NCBI GenBank assembly: GCA_050084985.1
Contig: JBITNC010000001.1
Coordinates: 159,278,001 to 159,342,000 of the forward strand
Reading direction: 5' to 3'
Source: Nageia nagi
Lineage: Eukaryota; Pinophyta
Length of the DNA: 64,000 nt
Of this stretch, positions 21,515 through 34,420 are shown in pieces. Under the pieces are notes generated by a model. The model ran no database searches and had not been told where the DNA came from. It was given only the letters and a program-made list of their open reading frames with translations. A program made the translations under genes and the position numbers. How positions within the stretch are numbered: position 1 is the first letter of the stretch; each line of letters begins with the position of its first letter.

Positions 21515-23165
21515 TCCTCATGGAAGATTGGATCGAGGGTAGAATTCCTATAGAGCATTTTAATAAGCGTAGATGTTGACTTTCCGGAATCAGTTGGCTT
21601 ATGTGTTTATCAGTAAATGCATTCCTATCATATGGTTTATCCTGTTCACTATCTTTTCTGATTTGAATTGCACTGACAGACTTTTTTTTGCTTTTTTCTT
21701 TTTTTGTCCATTCAATCAAACCTGTTTTCTACATGCAAACAATTACAGTGGGAAGTTCAATCCATTTAAGATAGATCGGAACAAGTTTTTTACAGCCGAG
21801 AAACAAATCTTGTTAAAAATACAATCACAATTGAAAGGAAAATAATCATCAATTTGTAATATTTCCATTTCTAAAATTCGAAGCTACTTATTTGATTTTG
21901 TACATTAGAAATCCGTAACGAGTTTAGAAAGAAACAGATGTTTTACTTTGTGGTACTAGAAGGTGAAACTTCTGATCAAGTTTTAACAGCAACAGTGACA
22001 TCCTACTTCTATCAAAGTTATCCTGTATCTTATGGTTTTCAAGCTTTGTTTGGTAACAAGAATACTTGTTTCGCTGGTTTTCTATTTCAATTCATGTTAT
22101 AGAAACCTTTCTTTAGAAGTGCAGATATATATAACTTATGAGCTAATAAGAATCATTCTAGCCATTAGAATGTTTGTGAGACTATACTAATTCCCTGTAC
22201 TTTTGTTTTTAAATTTCTATTACATGTTCTGTTTATGGTTTGCCATGTTTAGCCCTTCAATCTTGCATAGAGCCACGTAAATGTAGCAGGTAGATCTCTT
22301 GCGTATGTTGAAAAAGAATATATTAATAACTATAGCTATCTGTGCGGTGGGAATACAAATGTCCAACAATTCAGGCACTAGAATAGCTACATCCTACACG
22401 TTTCGCATGCATTGATTAATTTCACCAAAAAAACGTAATATCTGATTTTGTGGGTCAGCTCTAGCGACAAGTTTGACTTATGTTCCAGCGAAAGGAGCCT
22501 TGTCTATAACAAGAAAGGTTAAGAGGAAAACGACATGTTTCAAGCTTCATTTATCCATCCCCAAATTTTTAAATATCACCATGATTAATTTAGCCGTTAA
22601 GAACAGAAATTCAATAATAAGGCGTCATAACACAGAATATGCTTCCCTGACTAACGTGAAAGAAAAGAAAGATAGTGATCAGTTTTCGAATGATTGACTT
22701 TTAAGTAAGATGAATAAGCATCTAATAAGAGCAAATGTGTAAGCAACCTGCTATTGTTACCAATCTCCCTCCAGAATCTCTGAAAGGACTACATATGTTC
22801 GTATCATGCAATGGATTGAACATTCATGGGTTTGTGACCTGATAATAATCCTTTCAACCAATAAGAAATTAACATTGTAATACATAGCATGTGCAGTAAA
22901 GTCGTAAGCTGTCATGAAGTTTTTGAATTGGCCTAACTGCTTTGAAAACATTCTTAGTGTGTTTAAATAATTATTTAACTGACATAAAAATGGTTGCATA
23001 AATAAGGGTACAAGAATTATTATATGCTCAGAAACTACCAAAAGCTCAAGGCCATAAAACCTTGTAATCAAGGAAGGAATCCATCCAGAAAAGACCATCT
23101 CATATGATCTACAATTACAAACACATGACAGTTTGCAATCAATGAGTTGTGTTTCTGTTCATATG
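21515..23165. other. Downstream flank of kinase gene, no recognised gene
   Basis: Base composition is less AT-rich than the spacer to the left, and no repeats were noticed. Short open frames (minus 21432-21719, plus 21573-21845, plus 22473-22697, minus 22757-23098) have no motif I recognise. The part nearest 23165 should hold the kinase 3' untranslated region and poly(A) site, but no clear AATAAA could be placed. Confidence 0.5.
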
Positions 23166-26030
23166 TCACCGCCGCTGATATGAATGAAGTGGAGAAGCAC
23201 CCTGTTTGGGATGGGCAGGCGAGGAATATTTGTTAGGGGTTCTAATTCCATGCCCATTAGCAGTTGATTTCACTTTTGCAGGTTCTTCAGGATGTATAGT
23301 CCTAACCCTGTCCTTTATACTTTGTATGGCTTCCAATCTTTCAACTATCTCTTTCATGGTAGGCCTCTGTTTTGGGTCTCCATTAAGACACTGAAGAGAA
23401 ATAATGGCTGCTTTATAAGCCCCCTTAACTGGATAATGTCCATCAAATCGGGCATCCATTACTCGACTAAATTTTCGCTTGTCAGCTAAGAAAGGCGCGG
23501 CCCATTCCACCAGCTTATGCTGACCAGCAGGCCTGTTCGTATCTACCACTCTAAGACCTGATAACATTTCCAACAGAACAACTCCAAACCCATATACATC
23601 ACTCTTGGCTGTCAGATGCCCTGTTCAAATATAAAAACAAATTCATGAAATTTTAGTATAAACTTTAAACAGACCCTCGATAAATTATTATGGAATTTCC
23701 TGTCCGCTTTTCTTTTCTTGCAATCCCGTATTACAATTCCCCTTAAAAAAGAAATATATTATGCAAACATTATATACATTAAAGATCTCTATTATGGCCT
23801 CGAACGAGTTTCATATGTGACTGTACAGACTTATCAAATAGATTGTGTTCCTATTGAAACAAATACAGTATTATAGCTTGGAACATTGTCAAACTAAACA
23901 TAGCAAAAGCCTAAAACACCTTACCTGTTGCCATATACTCAGGAGCTGCATAACCATAAGTGCCCATGATCCTTGTAGACACATGTGTCTCTCCTCCAGT
24001 TGGGCCATCCTTAGCTAATCCAAAGTCTGAGAGCTTTGCATTATAAGCCTGCAACAAATTCCAGACTGGTGTCAGCCCACAGATGCTCAAACATGATTTT
24101 AAAACAAACAGATCACAAAGCAACATATTTTGGTAACAAAAAAATAACAGGAGTCGAATAAAATGAGCATACCGAATCAAGAAGTATATTCGAGGTCTTA
24201 AAATCTCGATATATGACTTGTGGGTCTGCAGTATGCAGAAAGGCAAGTCCCCTGGCAGCGCCAAGAGCTATTTTGATCCTTGTAGCCCATGAAAGGGGCT
24301 GATAGTAAGCACCTCCTGCAAACGATGCAGAAACATTAACTTTCGATTAATAAGAATCACGCAAACATGGCACATTCCAGTACTTTGCAACAACCAAATG
24401 AACAATCAACGAAGATAAGTTAAAGCGACTGACTGTGTCCACTGCAAGCCCAATGCTAAGACCTATCGAATAAACAGAGCAAAATGCTGTCTCACTTAAA
24501 GCAAAGGTTTGCAGTGCACTAAAAACAAACAATAATAGCTAACCAATCGATAAGGTTTTTATTAAAAGCACAGAAAATCTAAAGTTATCACAAAAAAAGG
24601 TTCTGAAATCTGGACTTAAAATGCTATATAGCAAAATTTTATCCACATGGTATGATGGTGAGGGGGAACCATTTAACCCTTGGAATGAGCTTCTTAGACA
24701 CAGCATTCGAACCTTCCTAATGCAATCTCTAGTGAGAGTCAGAATTCACTAAATTCACTCATTACAAAAACAAAAGACATCTCTTTCCAGCTAAAGTGTT
24801 TTCAATTGAATCTCCTAGAAGACTTTTTTGTATCTAGCCATGAGAGAATCCTGAATCATAGAATACTAATTCATTTGAACAAGAACTTAGCACGTTATGT
24901 GTTTATAACGAAATCTAAAACATTGAATAAGCCCAACCCTTAATAAATGTTACAACATGCTTGAACCGAATCTCTAGGGCAAAAGTCACACCAGGAGACA
25001 AGTGCTCATTCTCAGCGTTCCATAGAACAAACAAGCAAAATCACTTTTCTATATTTATGCTACCAATTTCGCACTTTCTGACTCCACAAAAGGAGGAATG
25101 AGTTCAAAAATGCAAGATAACGATCAGTTATACATACTACACATGTTTTGCAGTACACAAGAGAATCTAAAATTTCCAATTGAATTGAAATTTTCCTTTT
25201 CTAACAGATGTATCCTGATGAAGGATCACAAACTATGGTTTGATCCCAACAAAGATCATTTCTTGTACACAGATAATCCAGATTCATTTTTATCAATCAT
25301 ACATGCTTGTTGAAAATTGATCCATCACAAATAATATAAAAAAAAGGAGGAAGGCAAGCATTACTCACTCCTGAACAAATGATTCTCCAAACTCCCCTTC
25401 TGCATAAACTCATAGACCAAAAGCAAATGGTCATCCTCCGTGCAGTACCCAATCAGCTTCACAAGATTGGGGTGAGAAAGTTGGCCCAAATAGTTCACTT
25501 CAGCCTAAGTCACACAAAACCCATTTCTTAATCCAAATACCCAATTCAAATTAAAGGATTCCGAAATGACTAAATTTAGATGATGGGTTGGGGTAATTTA
25601 TTACCAGCCATTCCTTGCGGCCCTGCAAACCCTCATGGTTGAGCTTTTTCACGGCGATGACCATCCCAGTGCCGGGGTTGGTCGCCTTCAAAGCATGCTC
25701 ATCAACCCATCCCTTAAAAACGCACCCGAACCCTCCCTCGCCCAGAACGCTATCCGGGCGAAAATTTCGAGTAGCACTTCTGAGATCGTTGAAGCTGAAA
25801 ACCTTCAAATTCGCCGAAGGAAGGATTTCACCCTCTATCCGCGGAGTCAGGGGAGGGCTGCCATCGTTCGTTATTGAAGAAAGGCTCCGGGTCGTCGAAG
25901 CTGTGGACAAATGATGTGTCGAAGGAGGCGAAAATCTAGCATCTTTACCATTAAACTTGGACACATACCCGGATGTGGAATTGTGAATATGGCTATCAGA
26001 TTTTCCCCTCGTTCCAAAACAATTTCCCAT
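23166..26030 (-). CDS. Receptor-like cytoplasmic kinase, RLCK VII (PBL / APK1-like), five exons
   Basis: Coding exons on the minus strand are 26030-25605, 25504-25369, 24315-24173, 24048-23925 and 23620-23166. All introns are GT...AG and phases agree, giving 427 residues, usual for the family (about 390-430). The N terminus MGNCFG fits N-myristoylation at Gly2 and palmitoylation at Cys4, so the protein is probably held at the plasma membrane. Seen in order: linker [18 protein letters not shown], glycine loop GEGGFGCVF (~97-105), catalytic Lys128 in IAVKK, Glu144 candidate in AEVNYL, catalytic loop [12 protein letters not shown] (223-234), DFG 243-245, activation segment [15 protein letters not shown], and C-terminal lobe with [17 protein letters not shown] and RPTM. 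The tail is Ser/Pro/basic-rich. YRD in place of HRD is normal for this subfamily. Family members relay signals from surface immune and growth receptors; the exact partner cannot be read here. An in-frame ATG two codons upstream (26036, MGMGNC) and one at 26108 are alternative starts; 26030 is preferred because it exposes MGNC. Confidence 0.93.
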
Positions 26031-26500
26031 ACCCATAAAACTTGTTATGCTATTCTCTTTGAAATAGATTTCAAAATCATATTTTTTTTTTTCACCAGAG
26101 CTTTGCAAGGATCAGTACCAGGACCAGGACAAGGATCACAACCTCTGTTAGAAAACAGAAATTAACTTTTACTACAGAAAGCTAATACAGGACAATTAAT
26201 AGTGGGATGAATAGGACTGGGAATCAGAGTGACAGGTGGTGGTCGGATCCTGGTAGGCTTTGATCACAGCTCATGAAAGAGATAACTTCTATTTCTGCAG
26301 GGGTGGGAGGGCGAGTAAACACTCTATGAATCCTCTCTATTCTATTCGATTCTGATCTGTGATCTCTCTTTTCTATTATAGTCTAAATTTGGGAACTGTC
26401 ATGGGGTGTGAGACAGGGAAGGCATTCACAAGTACAGGATAAGCCTGTCAACAGTTTCACACAGCCAGACTTTGACTTGTTGCATCTGCCCGCCGGTCAC
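26031..26500 (-). promoter_or_regulatory. 5' leader and probable promoter of kinase gene
   Basis: Upstream of the kinase start the minus strand shows a pyrimidine/purine-alternating leader. A weak TATA-like ACTATAATAG sits at about 26373-26382, some 345 bp before the ATG. A TTGAC word (W-box core, the WRKY target in defence promoters) lies at 26472-26476. Both are short, could occur by chance, and are offered only as candidates. Confidence 0.3.
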
Positions 26501-29500
26501 ATGCGTGTACATTCAGACTAGTTTTCCCATATTCTATAACTCTCTTCTAGGCTCTACCCCACCCAAAACCAATTGCAAGCGGTCACATGAAGACTCTATT
26601 TAATTCCATTGAATTGGGGTATCTACAAAAAGTGATTAATTGGACAGAATTCACTGTGGGTGACAAATGTTTTACTGCTAAAATCCCACCATGGAAGTCT
26701 TGACATGTTCTTAGCTAGACTATGACCAAGTGGAGAGATGGATCAAAGTCATGATCTATTATGAGTAGGTAGATTTTGGCATCTGCTCCACAGTTTTCCC
26801 CAAGTGTAGGCTTCGACCACTAGACCGGTAGACCATGGACTCTGTAAATAAGAACAATTCTGGCCAGGACAAAATCTACGAGCTTTCGACTTTCTTTCTG
26901 GGGATGTTCGTATTCTATGAGGGCATATTTTTCAAAAATTTCACTATCTTATTCACATATAGACTTGAATTTCATTCCTACCCATGGAATTGTGGAGCTC
27001 TAGATTGCGACGACGAGGTTTATTTCGTGGGGATAGCGAACACCCGCATGGCGGGGGAATGTAAGGACTTCTAGAAGCACTGGGTCCGTCCTATTTTACT
27101 CAGAAAGTGTACGGCAGGGCGGCGTGTATTGGCCACCGTGTCGCCCATCGACGTAGGATCGACGTAAGCATGAGAAGAACGTATCCAGACAAGTTGAAGG
27201 TGGTAATTACTAATAATTATATATAAATAAATGACGTAGTTAATTAAGAATTAAAATAATACTCCTGTGGAATATTGGGTTTAAAGATTTTTGGGAAGTT
27301 TTTTAAAAAGAGACAGAGAGAGATTAGTAGATTGTGTAGATAATTAATTTATCAACATCATGGCCGACATTGAGCGGTGATGAACAAGTGGGCGTCAAAT
27401 GGGAGATTGACCAAAGCCGTCAAATTTTATCATTTGTATGGCAAGGGAAGAGAAGGAAGAAAAGCTTCTTGCGCAAGCTCCAAGAAAACCCTTTCTACAT
27501 GTTCGGCATCATCATTTTATTTTTTTGTTTTTCTTGGAAAATGTTGGCATCATCATTTTAATATTTTTCTTGGAAATGTTGGCAAAAGGTTGACAAATGT
27601 AATGTTAAGGTTTGGGTTAGGGCAGGATGGGAAATGTTGTGTATTGAATGTTTCTTCTTACATATAGTTTTGTTTTTATTTGAAGATATTAAGGAAAATC
27701 TAATTCGTTTGGGATTTTTTTTAACGTTATTGGAAGATAAAAATATGGGATGTTAATGTAAATAAAAGATATTTATTCTTTTTCAATATATAGTCAAAAT
27801 TTTAATTTTTTTTTTTTTTGGAGTTTAGCTTTTGATACATGATACAATTTATCTTCTGATACATGATACAAGGTATCATTAACTCTTAAGCTTAGAGCCA
27901 TGATTGAGGGGTATTCATGTTGTCAAAATCCATCGAAGGTACAATCCCCACTTTATCCGTACCTACCATCAACTCGATAGGATTCTAGGTATGTTTCAAC
28001 TTTTAAGGGTAGAGAGTTTTGAACTTGGACCTCTTGTATCTGAGAAATTTGAACTACCCACCTCTCCAACTCCTCCATCTGAGAGTTTTAAATTAGATGT
28101 CATAAGATGTAAGGTATAACATACAAATATGCTATGTCTATGCAAAGTTTATGTGAAGATAATAATATCAAAATTCTAAGAATTTAAGATATCAATATAT
28201 TGGATTCTTGAACTTTACATTGCTTTAAGAATAAAACATGTTTATTATAAAATTAGTAAGTGCGTTGCTTTTATATGATAATAAATATTCTTTGCATTTC
28301 CTACCCAATGCATATAAAAATATCTATATCTAATCCTAATTAAATAAGAATTAACATAAGTTAATAAAAGTTAAAGTTTTTATGTAAAAGGTTACCAAAC
28401 CTTGTACATTGCAATATACTAGTCAAGTTTGTTCGTTGTAACCTTGATCAAACAAATGTTTCAAAGTATGTTAAGCAAGCTATGTAAATGGGATATACAA
28501 GTTAAGTCTAAATACAAGTGAAATCCAATACGAAGCATATAATCTTATTATCTATATTTAAACCCTTAATATTAAGCAAATCCAAAGTAGAGCATATTCT
28601 TAATTTCAAAAGAAGATAATAGTATGTGCATATGGGAGTCATCAAATCTTTATGTTTTGATCCTTCTATTGCATTCATACATTATGTCAAATAAAATGTA
28701 ACAAGTAATGTATAATTAATAAATTACTATTCTTTCAATGAAATGAAAATGAATAAAATACCCTTATGTTTATGTCAAATCAAAGATGATACAACTAGTG
28801 TATAAAACCTAGATTTAGGGTACGTAATAAAATGAAATTCAATAACAATAATCTTGTGTACATGGATCTAATTGAGTTGCCTTAAAAGTTGCTTCAAATC
28901 CTTCCAAAGATAAAACCTATAAAATTAGAGCTTGGAGAAGGATTTATGCTTATCTTAGATGTTTCAAGGGGCTAAACCAACCTTGATAATTATCGAGCTC
29001 CCCCCCCATTCGTTAGTGATAATACTCAATAGTTGTAGTAAATGAATGATTATAAATAACATGTGATCAATACCTAAAGATGAAGGAAAAATGGTAAATG
29101 TGAGATGTATAATGGAAGGGTTGTTTAATAGGATTGAAACCACTCCCAAAAGCTCTAATTTTTGGGTTGTTCACACTCTAGCTTGAGATGTTCAAACTGC
29201 ATGCACTCTAATTTTTAAAGAATTTTGAAGATCCAAAAGTTGTGAAGGATGTCTAGGAGCCTCGTGATGCTCAATAGAAAATGGTTCCTCATGTTTACTT
29301 TAAAATAAGTTGCAAGAGCATGAAATATTTTTTACCTTGCAAATAAATCTTATGATGATTACCTTGAAGAATTGCTTTATTTTGTTTGACTAGGAGAGTT
29401 TTGACTAAGTGACTTAATTTAGATATTATATTTAGTTAGGAATAATAATTAATTACAACCTAAGATAACTAATATAAGAAAATAAACACATATTTTTAAT

Positions 29501-31689
29501 TTATTATATCCATATTATTTAATTACTATGTACTAAAGTATCTATATTATTTATATTAAATATGTTATACATACTTTATATTTATTTACCTTGTATACCT
29601 ATAGGCTAATTAATTATATTCACCTATTAATTAGGTGAATTATTTACACTTATAACCTAAAGTTAGATTATATATTCCAATAGTGACCTCTAGCTTGATG
29701 AAACCCATAATTAAATATGTTTTATACCACTTTGGTTTTTCTGTGTTGCTATCATATTGAATTTTTTAGGTAAGGGCTCAAGCAACTTCAAGTTTATCAA
29801 ATCTTTTACGATGAATCTTCATGCTATAGGGAATGGAATTTTATTTTCTTTTTGTGTGGTTGATTTAGTTAATGTAAGTTTTTTTTTCTACGTTAAAAGT
29901 ATTCTCTTCATTTATTTGGTAAGGGTAAAATTAGAGGTTTATTATACAAGAACCCAAAATATGTTTTTATAGTGTGCATTCATATATTCAATATAAATAC
30001 CATATGAAGCAAATTACATTCATTATATCTAATTCTCTTAATTCTAAATATTAAAGATTAGAGAATCTATCCCATGGGGGGGGGGGGGGGGGCGGGGGTC
30101 ACTTAATAGAAAGTCTTTATAACACTTGCATCCATAGGCTTCTTAAAAAAATCCCTATTTTTAAAATTTACCACCTTATATTTTAATTTATTAAACCCCT
30201 TATCGTAAACTTATCTATAATAAATAATAACCCTTTTTTAAAATATACAATTTTACCGAAAAATATTGAATCAATTTTTAATACCCCTTAGTATTTTTAT
30301 ACTTGGATATTATCACCTAGAATTATAGCAATCCAAAACTTTACCAATCAAAACCCTTATCTCTAGTTATTTAAAGTCACGTACAATGATTACTCTTAAG
30401 ATGGATTGAAAATTTGAAAAAGTAATATGTAAAATAAGATCACTTGAAAGTGAAAAATAAATGATCATGCTAGAAATCACTTAACATATGTACATGATAA
30501 GATAATTGGAAATTTTTTAGACCCACATGTCAAGGGAAGTAGAGTGAAGGAGGGGGTGAGGAAGTGGTGATAGGTTTTTGATATACACACATGATATGTG
30601 GTTAATTATAGTCGATGGATAGCCTTTTCCTAAAATATATAGATAATATAAATGAAAGAAATAATTTTTACCCATTTAAATAGATATTTTCATGGTCAAT
30701 TTGATAATAAATGGACAATATTCAAACTTGGCCTCTTAATGTTGATGTGGATAACTTGAAGGGTGTGTTATTAGAAAAGAGATTTTAATAAGATACATAT
30801 GATATAGAAATATTGAATCTCTTAATTTATAATATTAAATGATTAACACTAACTTAAAAGATATTAAATAAGATTATGGAAATCATGTTGATTAAGAATC
30901 TAACTAACCATTATGATCTCGACTAGGTTATTACTACTCATCATATGATTATCATTATATTCTTATTATTATTTTATTTTAATATATTGATAAATTAAAA
31001 AGATATATATTGCATGAATTTTAAACACCCCTACACCATCCCCTTATAAAATACTTACCAATATATCAATAATTAAACTTTATATTAATAATATCCCCTG
31101 GCAGGACTCATGTGCTATTTAACATTTCCTAATAGTGACCCCCTCGTGATCTATCATACTATGATATCCATAGTGGTAATAACCATAGATATAATTCTTA
31201 AAAGCCATTATATAGGGATGTACCTAATTTTAAAAAAGTATTTCTACATTATAAACTTCTTAGATAATACCTATTTGTGCTATCCTCTAGGTCTTTTCTA
31301 AAAAATTCATAGTTTGTATTAAAATTTCTTTCAACAATTTTGAACTTTTTAGAAGATCCATCTTATAAAGTCTTTGTAGTTTCATTCCTAGAATATCTAA
31401 GTAATGAATCATATACTTTATGTTTCTCTTATGATCCCATGATAGGCAATTAGTCTTTTGTTTTTTATCCATATGGGGTAGTTGGACTCATGACAAGTTG
31501 ATCTTTTATGATTTGATTACATGGACCAATAGATAATTTAAACATTATTCATTATTATCTTAAAAGGTAGGAGGTTTGAATTTTACATTCAATCTATTGA
31601 TATCCACTAAGCTTTGATCCTCCTCTTGAGAATATTTATTACAACAATTTCCATTATGAATGTCGTCATGTTTTGAGGATTCATTTTTT
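26501..31689. other. Intergenic spacer upstream of kinase gene
   Basis: No gene is supported. 26800-27200 is locally less AT-rich but the open frame 26835-27074 lacks any motif. 27360-27670 holds two overlapping frames without family resemblance, and an ATG at 27360 closes after six codons. At 27830-27880 the word TGATACATGATACAA is repeated. Around 28960-29160 and 30100-31680 only AT-rich sequence is seen. Confidence 0.5.
30076..30092 (+). repeat. Poly-G run
   Basis: Seventeen consecutive G, then one C and five more G. Such a run is rare in AT-rich DNA and is prone to length error in sequencing. Confidence 0.9.
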
Positions 31690-32480
31690 GAATGAGAAGA
31701 AGAGGTAGTCCAGGTTCCTTATATTTATTTGATGGTACATGATCTTTTCACAGTTCCTCTTTAGGTGCCCAATTTGTTGAAAATGGTAACATCTCATAGT
31801 GAAATTTTTATATTCAATGTTTTGGTCTAGGTTCTCTATCGTGATTTTAAGGTGATTGATTGAGACCAGGGTTTCACGATATTCATCCATACAATGATTA
31901 TAACCTTGCGTAGGTCCCATTTCATGGCCTCATTCTCTTCTATGTTACTATTGACACCTTGATATATATTAACGATGTTTCCAATCTTCGTGATGGACCT
32001 TTTACTATAGAATTCGATTAGAAGAGCATACAAATTTACAAATACAAGTAAATCAAATATCTTTTCCATCAAGGGGTTTAAGCTTGAATTCTATTGCTAA
32101 AAATACAACCTTATTTTCCAAAATGCCAACTACATTTATGCTTTAATACCCAGTGCCTATCTTTAGGGTCTTCAAAAATGATCATGAAGAAGTTGTGTGG
32201 GAGTAGGGTGATGTGTAGCTTATCTCCCCAATAATATTTAGAAAGTATCATCAAATCTTCTCATCATAGGTGCTTATCTCCTATTTTATAGATTATTGAA
32301 TAGATTTCTAGTTCCTAAGGATCTAGTCCCACTTCACAATCTTCAATTTCAAGGGATATTAGAGAGTCTTTCGCTACAAATAGACATAAACATTCATTCG
32401 TATATGAAAATATTCTAATGTTATTCATGCAATTTTCCTTTATCGTAGGGATGATATTCCTTTCCTAATCATAGTTTGCA
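31690..32480 (-). pseudogene. LINE (L1-type) ORF1 remnant, DUF4283 and zinc knuckle
   Basis: On the minus strand, in several frames, the order is EDPKDRHWVLKHKCSWHFGK (~32190-32130), then VFVNLYALLIEFYSKRSITK with IGN (~32050-31975), then MDEYRETLVSINHLKITIEN (~31890-31830), then IEYKNFTMRCYHFQQIGHL with KRNC (~31820-31740). This matches the plant L1 ORF1 layout: a DUF4283 RNA-binding fold with W.(F/L)G...., V.(V/L)RLY.LP..F, a basic/Y.R.(C)..M segment, then EYE..P.RC..C...GH....C. The second knuckle cysteine has become phenylalanine. Stops and frameshifts are common. No ORF2 (endonuclease/reverse transcriptase) was seen, consistent with a decayed copy. Confidence 0.66.
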
Positions 32481-33829
32481 TTTCTCTTTAAAAATAATCC
32501 CCAATCAATTCTCCTATCGAGACCTATAGGGTTGGAGCCCTAATCCTTACTAACTCCCCCTTGTTGCACCATGCATGCCTTTTCGCTATTAATATCCATC
32601 CAGCCTTAGCTAAAGTCTTCTCTTCATTTTTTATAGGATAAGATTTTTTATTTTCCTAGGTTGAGGATATATTTCCATATTTTATTATTCCTCCCTTAAT
32701 TAGGAATTTTTATTTATTGAATAATTTCTTGGTCCTTACTCTAAAACTTTAATCCATAAAATCACTAGCATATATGATTTCAATGGTTGAAGTAAGGCAT
32801 CTATAAAAGTATGATTTATATCGTCTTAATCTAATTTTGAGTTTATGGTTTGTCATACTTTCTTGAATTTTAGAATGTATTTGTTTGACTTTTTGTTGGA
32901 ACCTTGTTTTATTGCATACAAATACACTAAGGTGACCTTAGTTTTTATGTTATACATGTAATAATTCATAAATAATTTAGCTACTTCTTGATAATTATTG
33001 AAGGAGTGAGGAGAAAATTTATAGAACCATTCATTTTCTCCCCCCTTTAGGCTTCTATGAAAGAATCTTGTTATTTTTCATATGAGTAAAAATATAGGTT
33101 TTGAAAGGCTCCCATCAATCTTTTACAATATGCAATAAAACTCAAATGAGCTTTGAAAGGATCCTCAAAACCTTGTCCAAATTCCAATCCTTATACATTT
33201 CCAATGAAGGTCAAAGCTAAAATAAAATATGCAAAAAATAAAAAGCTCTTAATAGATCATCTTCTCTCTAGATCTCTAGAAAAAGTTAAGAAAGGCTATA
33301 AGAGGAATTCAATTTTCTATTCCCACTTAGATGTGTTCCAAAAAAGCTCTTGTTAGATCCTCTAATGCCTGAAAATAGAGCTTCTAATATCTAGATAAAG
33401 TACTTGTGATGACTCCTTTGTAGTTGCTCAAGTTTAGCCAAGGTTTTGAAATCATATTGGGATCATAATTTGAAATCCTATTCTTGCCCATATTGTTCCA
33501 AAAAAAGTGTCTCTCCTAACTAAATGGAAGGTAGTTTATATAGTAAATTCACATATTGATAAAGCATGGCTACTTCTCATTCCTAAAAGCTCTTGGAATA
33601 TCAACCAATATTCAAATATAAATATTATAATACCTAGAAAAAGTGTTAAGAATAACTAAGCATAATAAACCAAAAAAGGACCTTAAAAGGCAATTATAAA
33701 ACCCTTATAAAGCCCTTTATTGATGGTTATCCACCCTCCATCAAAGCTTGTATCATTAAAAATATATTATCTATGGAGGTAGTTAATATGTACCAACTTA
33801 TGGTGTCATAAACCACCACTTAAGGTTCT

Positions 33830-33995
33830 AACAGTGCAATTATAACCTATTCCCTTAAAATATATGGGAGGTGGTTCAAAATTACCACCTTAGGAAGTAG
33901 AAGGGGCGATTTGAAATCACCACAATAGTATTTAAAAGGGTCATTTATAACTACCCCTATATAGTTTAATGAGGTTGTTTAAAACCACCTTTTAA
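33830..33995. repeat. Degenerate ~40-bp tandem repeat
   Basis: Four or so units, each around a word like GGTTCAAAATTACCACC (variants GATTTGAAATCACCAC, TTTATAACTACCCC, GTTTAAAACCACC), spaced by about 40 bases. Confidence 0.6.
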
Positions 33996-34264
33996 TAATT
34001 AATTTAAAAAATAGGCATAGTTTGGAAGCACATTCTATAAAAGTTTTTGTAGAAAATATGACAAATGAATATTTCCATACTGCATTATCCTTAATTACCC
34101 AAGTCACCTGAGCATAATCATAATGAGTTCAATCATAGTACTAACCATGGGCTCAAGTGAAGGATGGTCTAATGGAACTAACAATCCCTATTTAGTATCT
34201 TACCTTACTCATCCTAGTCTAAAAATGGTGGAACTTGAAGGAATGCCTAACTACACCTCTATAG

Positions 34265-34420
34265 TGGTCAATTCCATGGATATGAAATGATCCAAATGTA
34301 CCATATATGATATGAAATGATCTAAATGCACCAAAATATGATATAAAATGATCTAAGTATACCATATTTATATAAGTGCACCACATGATATGAAATGATC
34401 TAAATACACCAACATATTGT
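34265..34420. repeat. GATATGAAATGATCTAA repeat cluster
   Basis: The word GATATGAAATGATCTAAATG with ACACC/CACC following occurs four times at ~33-46 bp spacing. Variants recur singly near 35645 and in a cluster at 36345-36405. Confidence 0.75.

Noticed and set aside
21432-21719. 95-codon minus frame overlapping the 110-bp duplication
   Set aside because: Part of the frame is duplicated sequence, no motif is recognised and no splice or promoter context supports it.
23911-24264. 117-codon minus frame across the kinase gene
   Set aside because: It runs through an intron between two kinase exons; splice sites at 24173 and 24048 define the real exons.
25615-25914. Plus-strand frames opposite kinase exon 1
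   Set aside because: Shadows of a GC-richer coding exon; no motif.
27360-27667. Overlapping plus frames near an ATGGCCGAC start
   Set aside because: The ATG frame closes after six codons; the others begin at non-ATG or internal sites and resemble no family.
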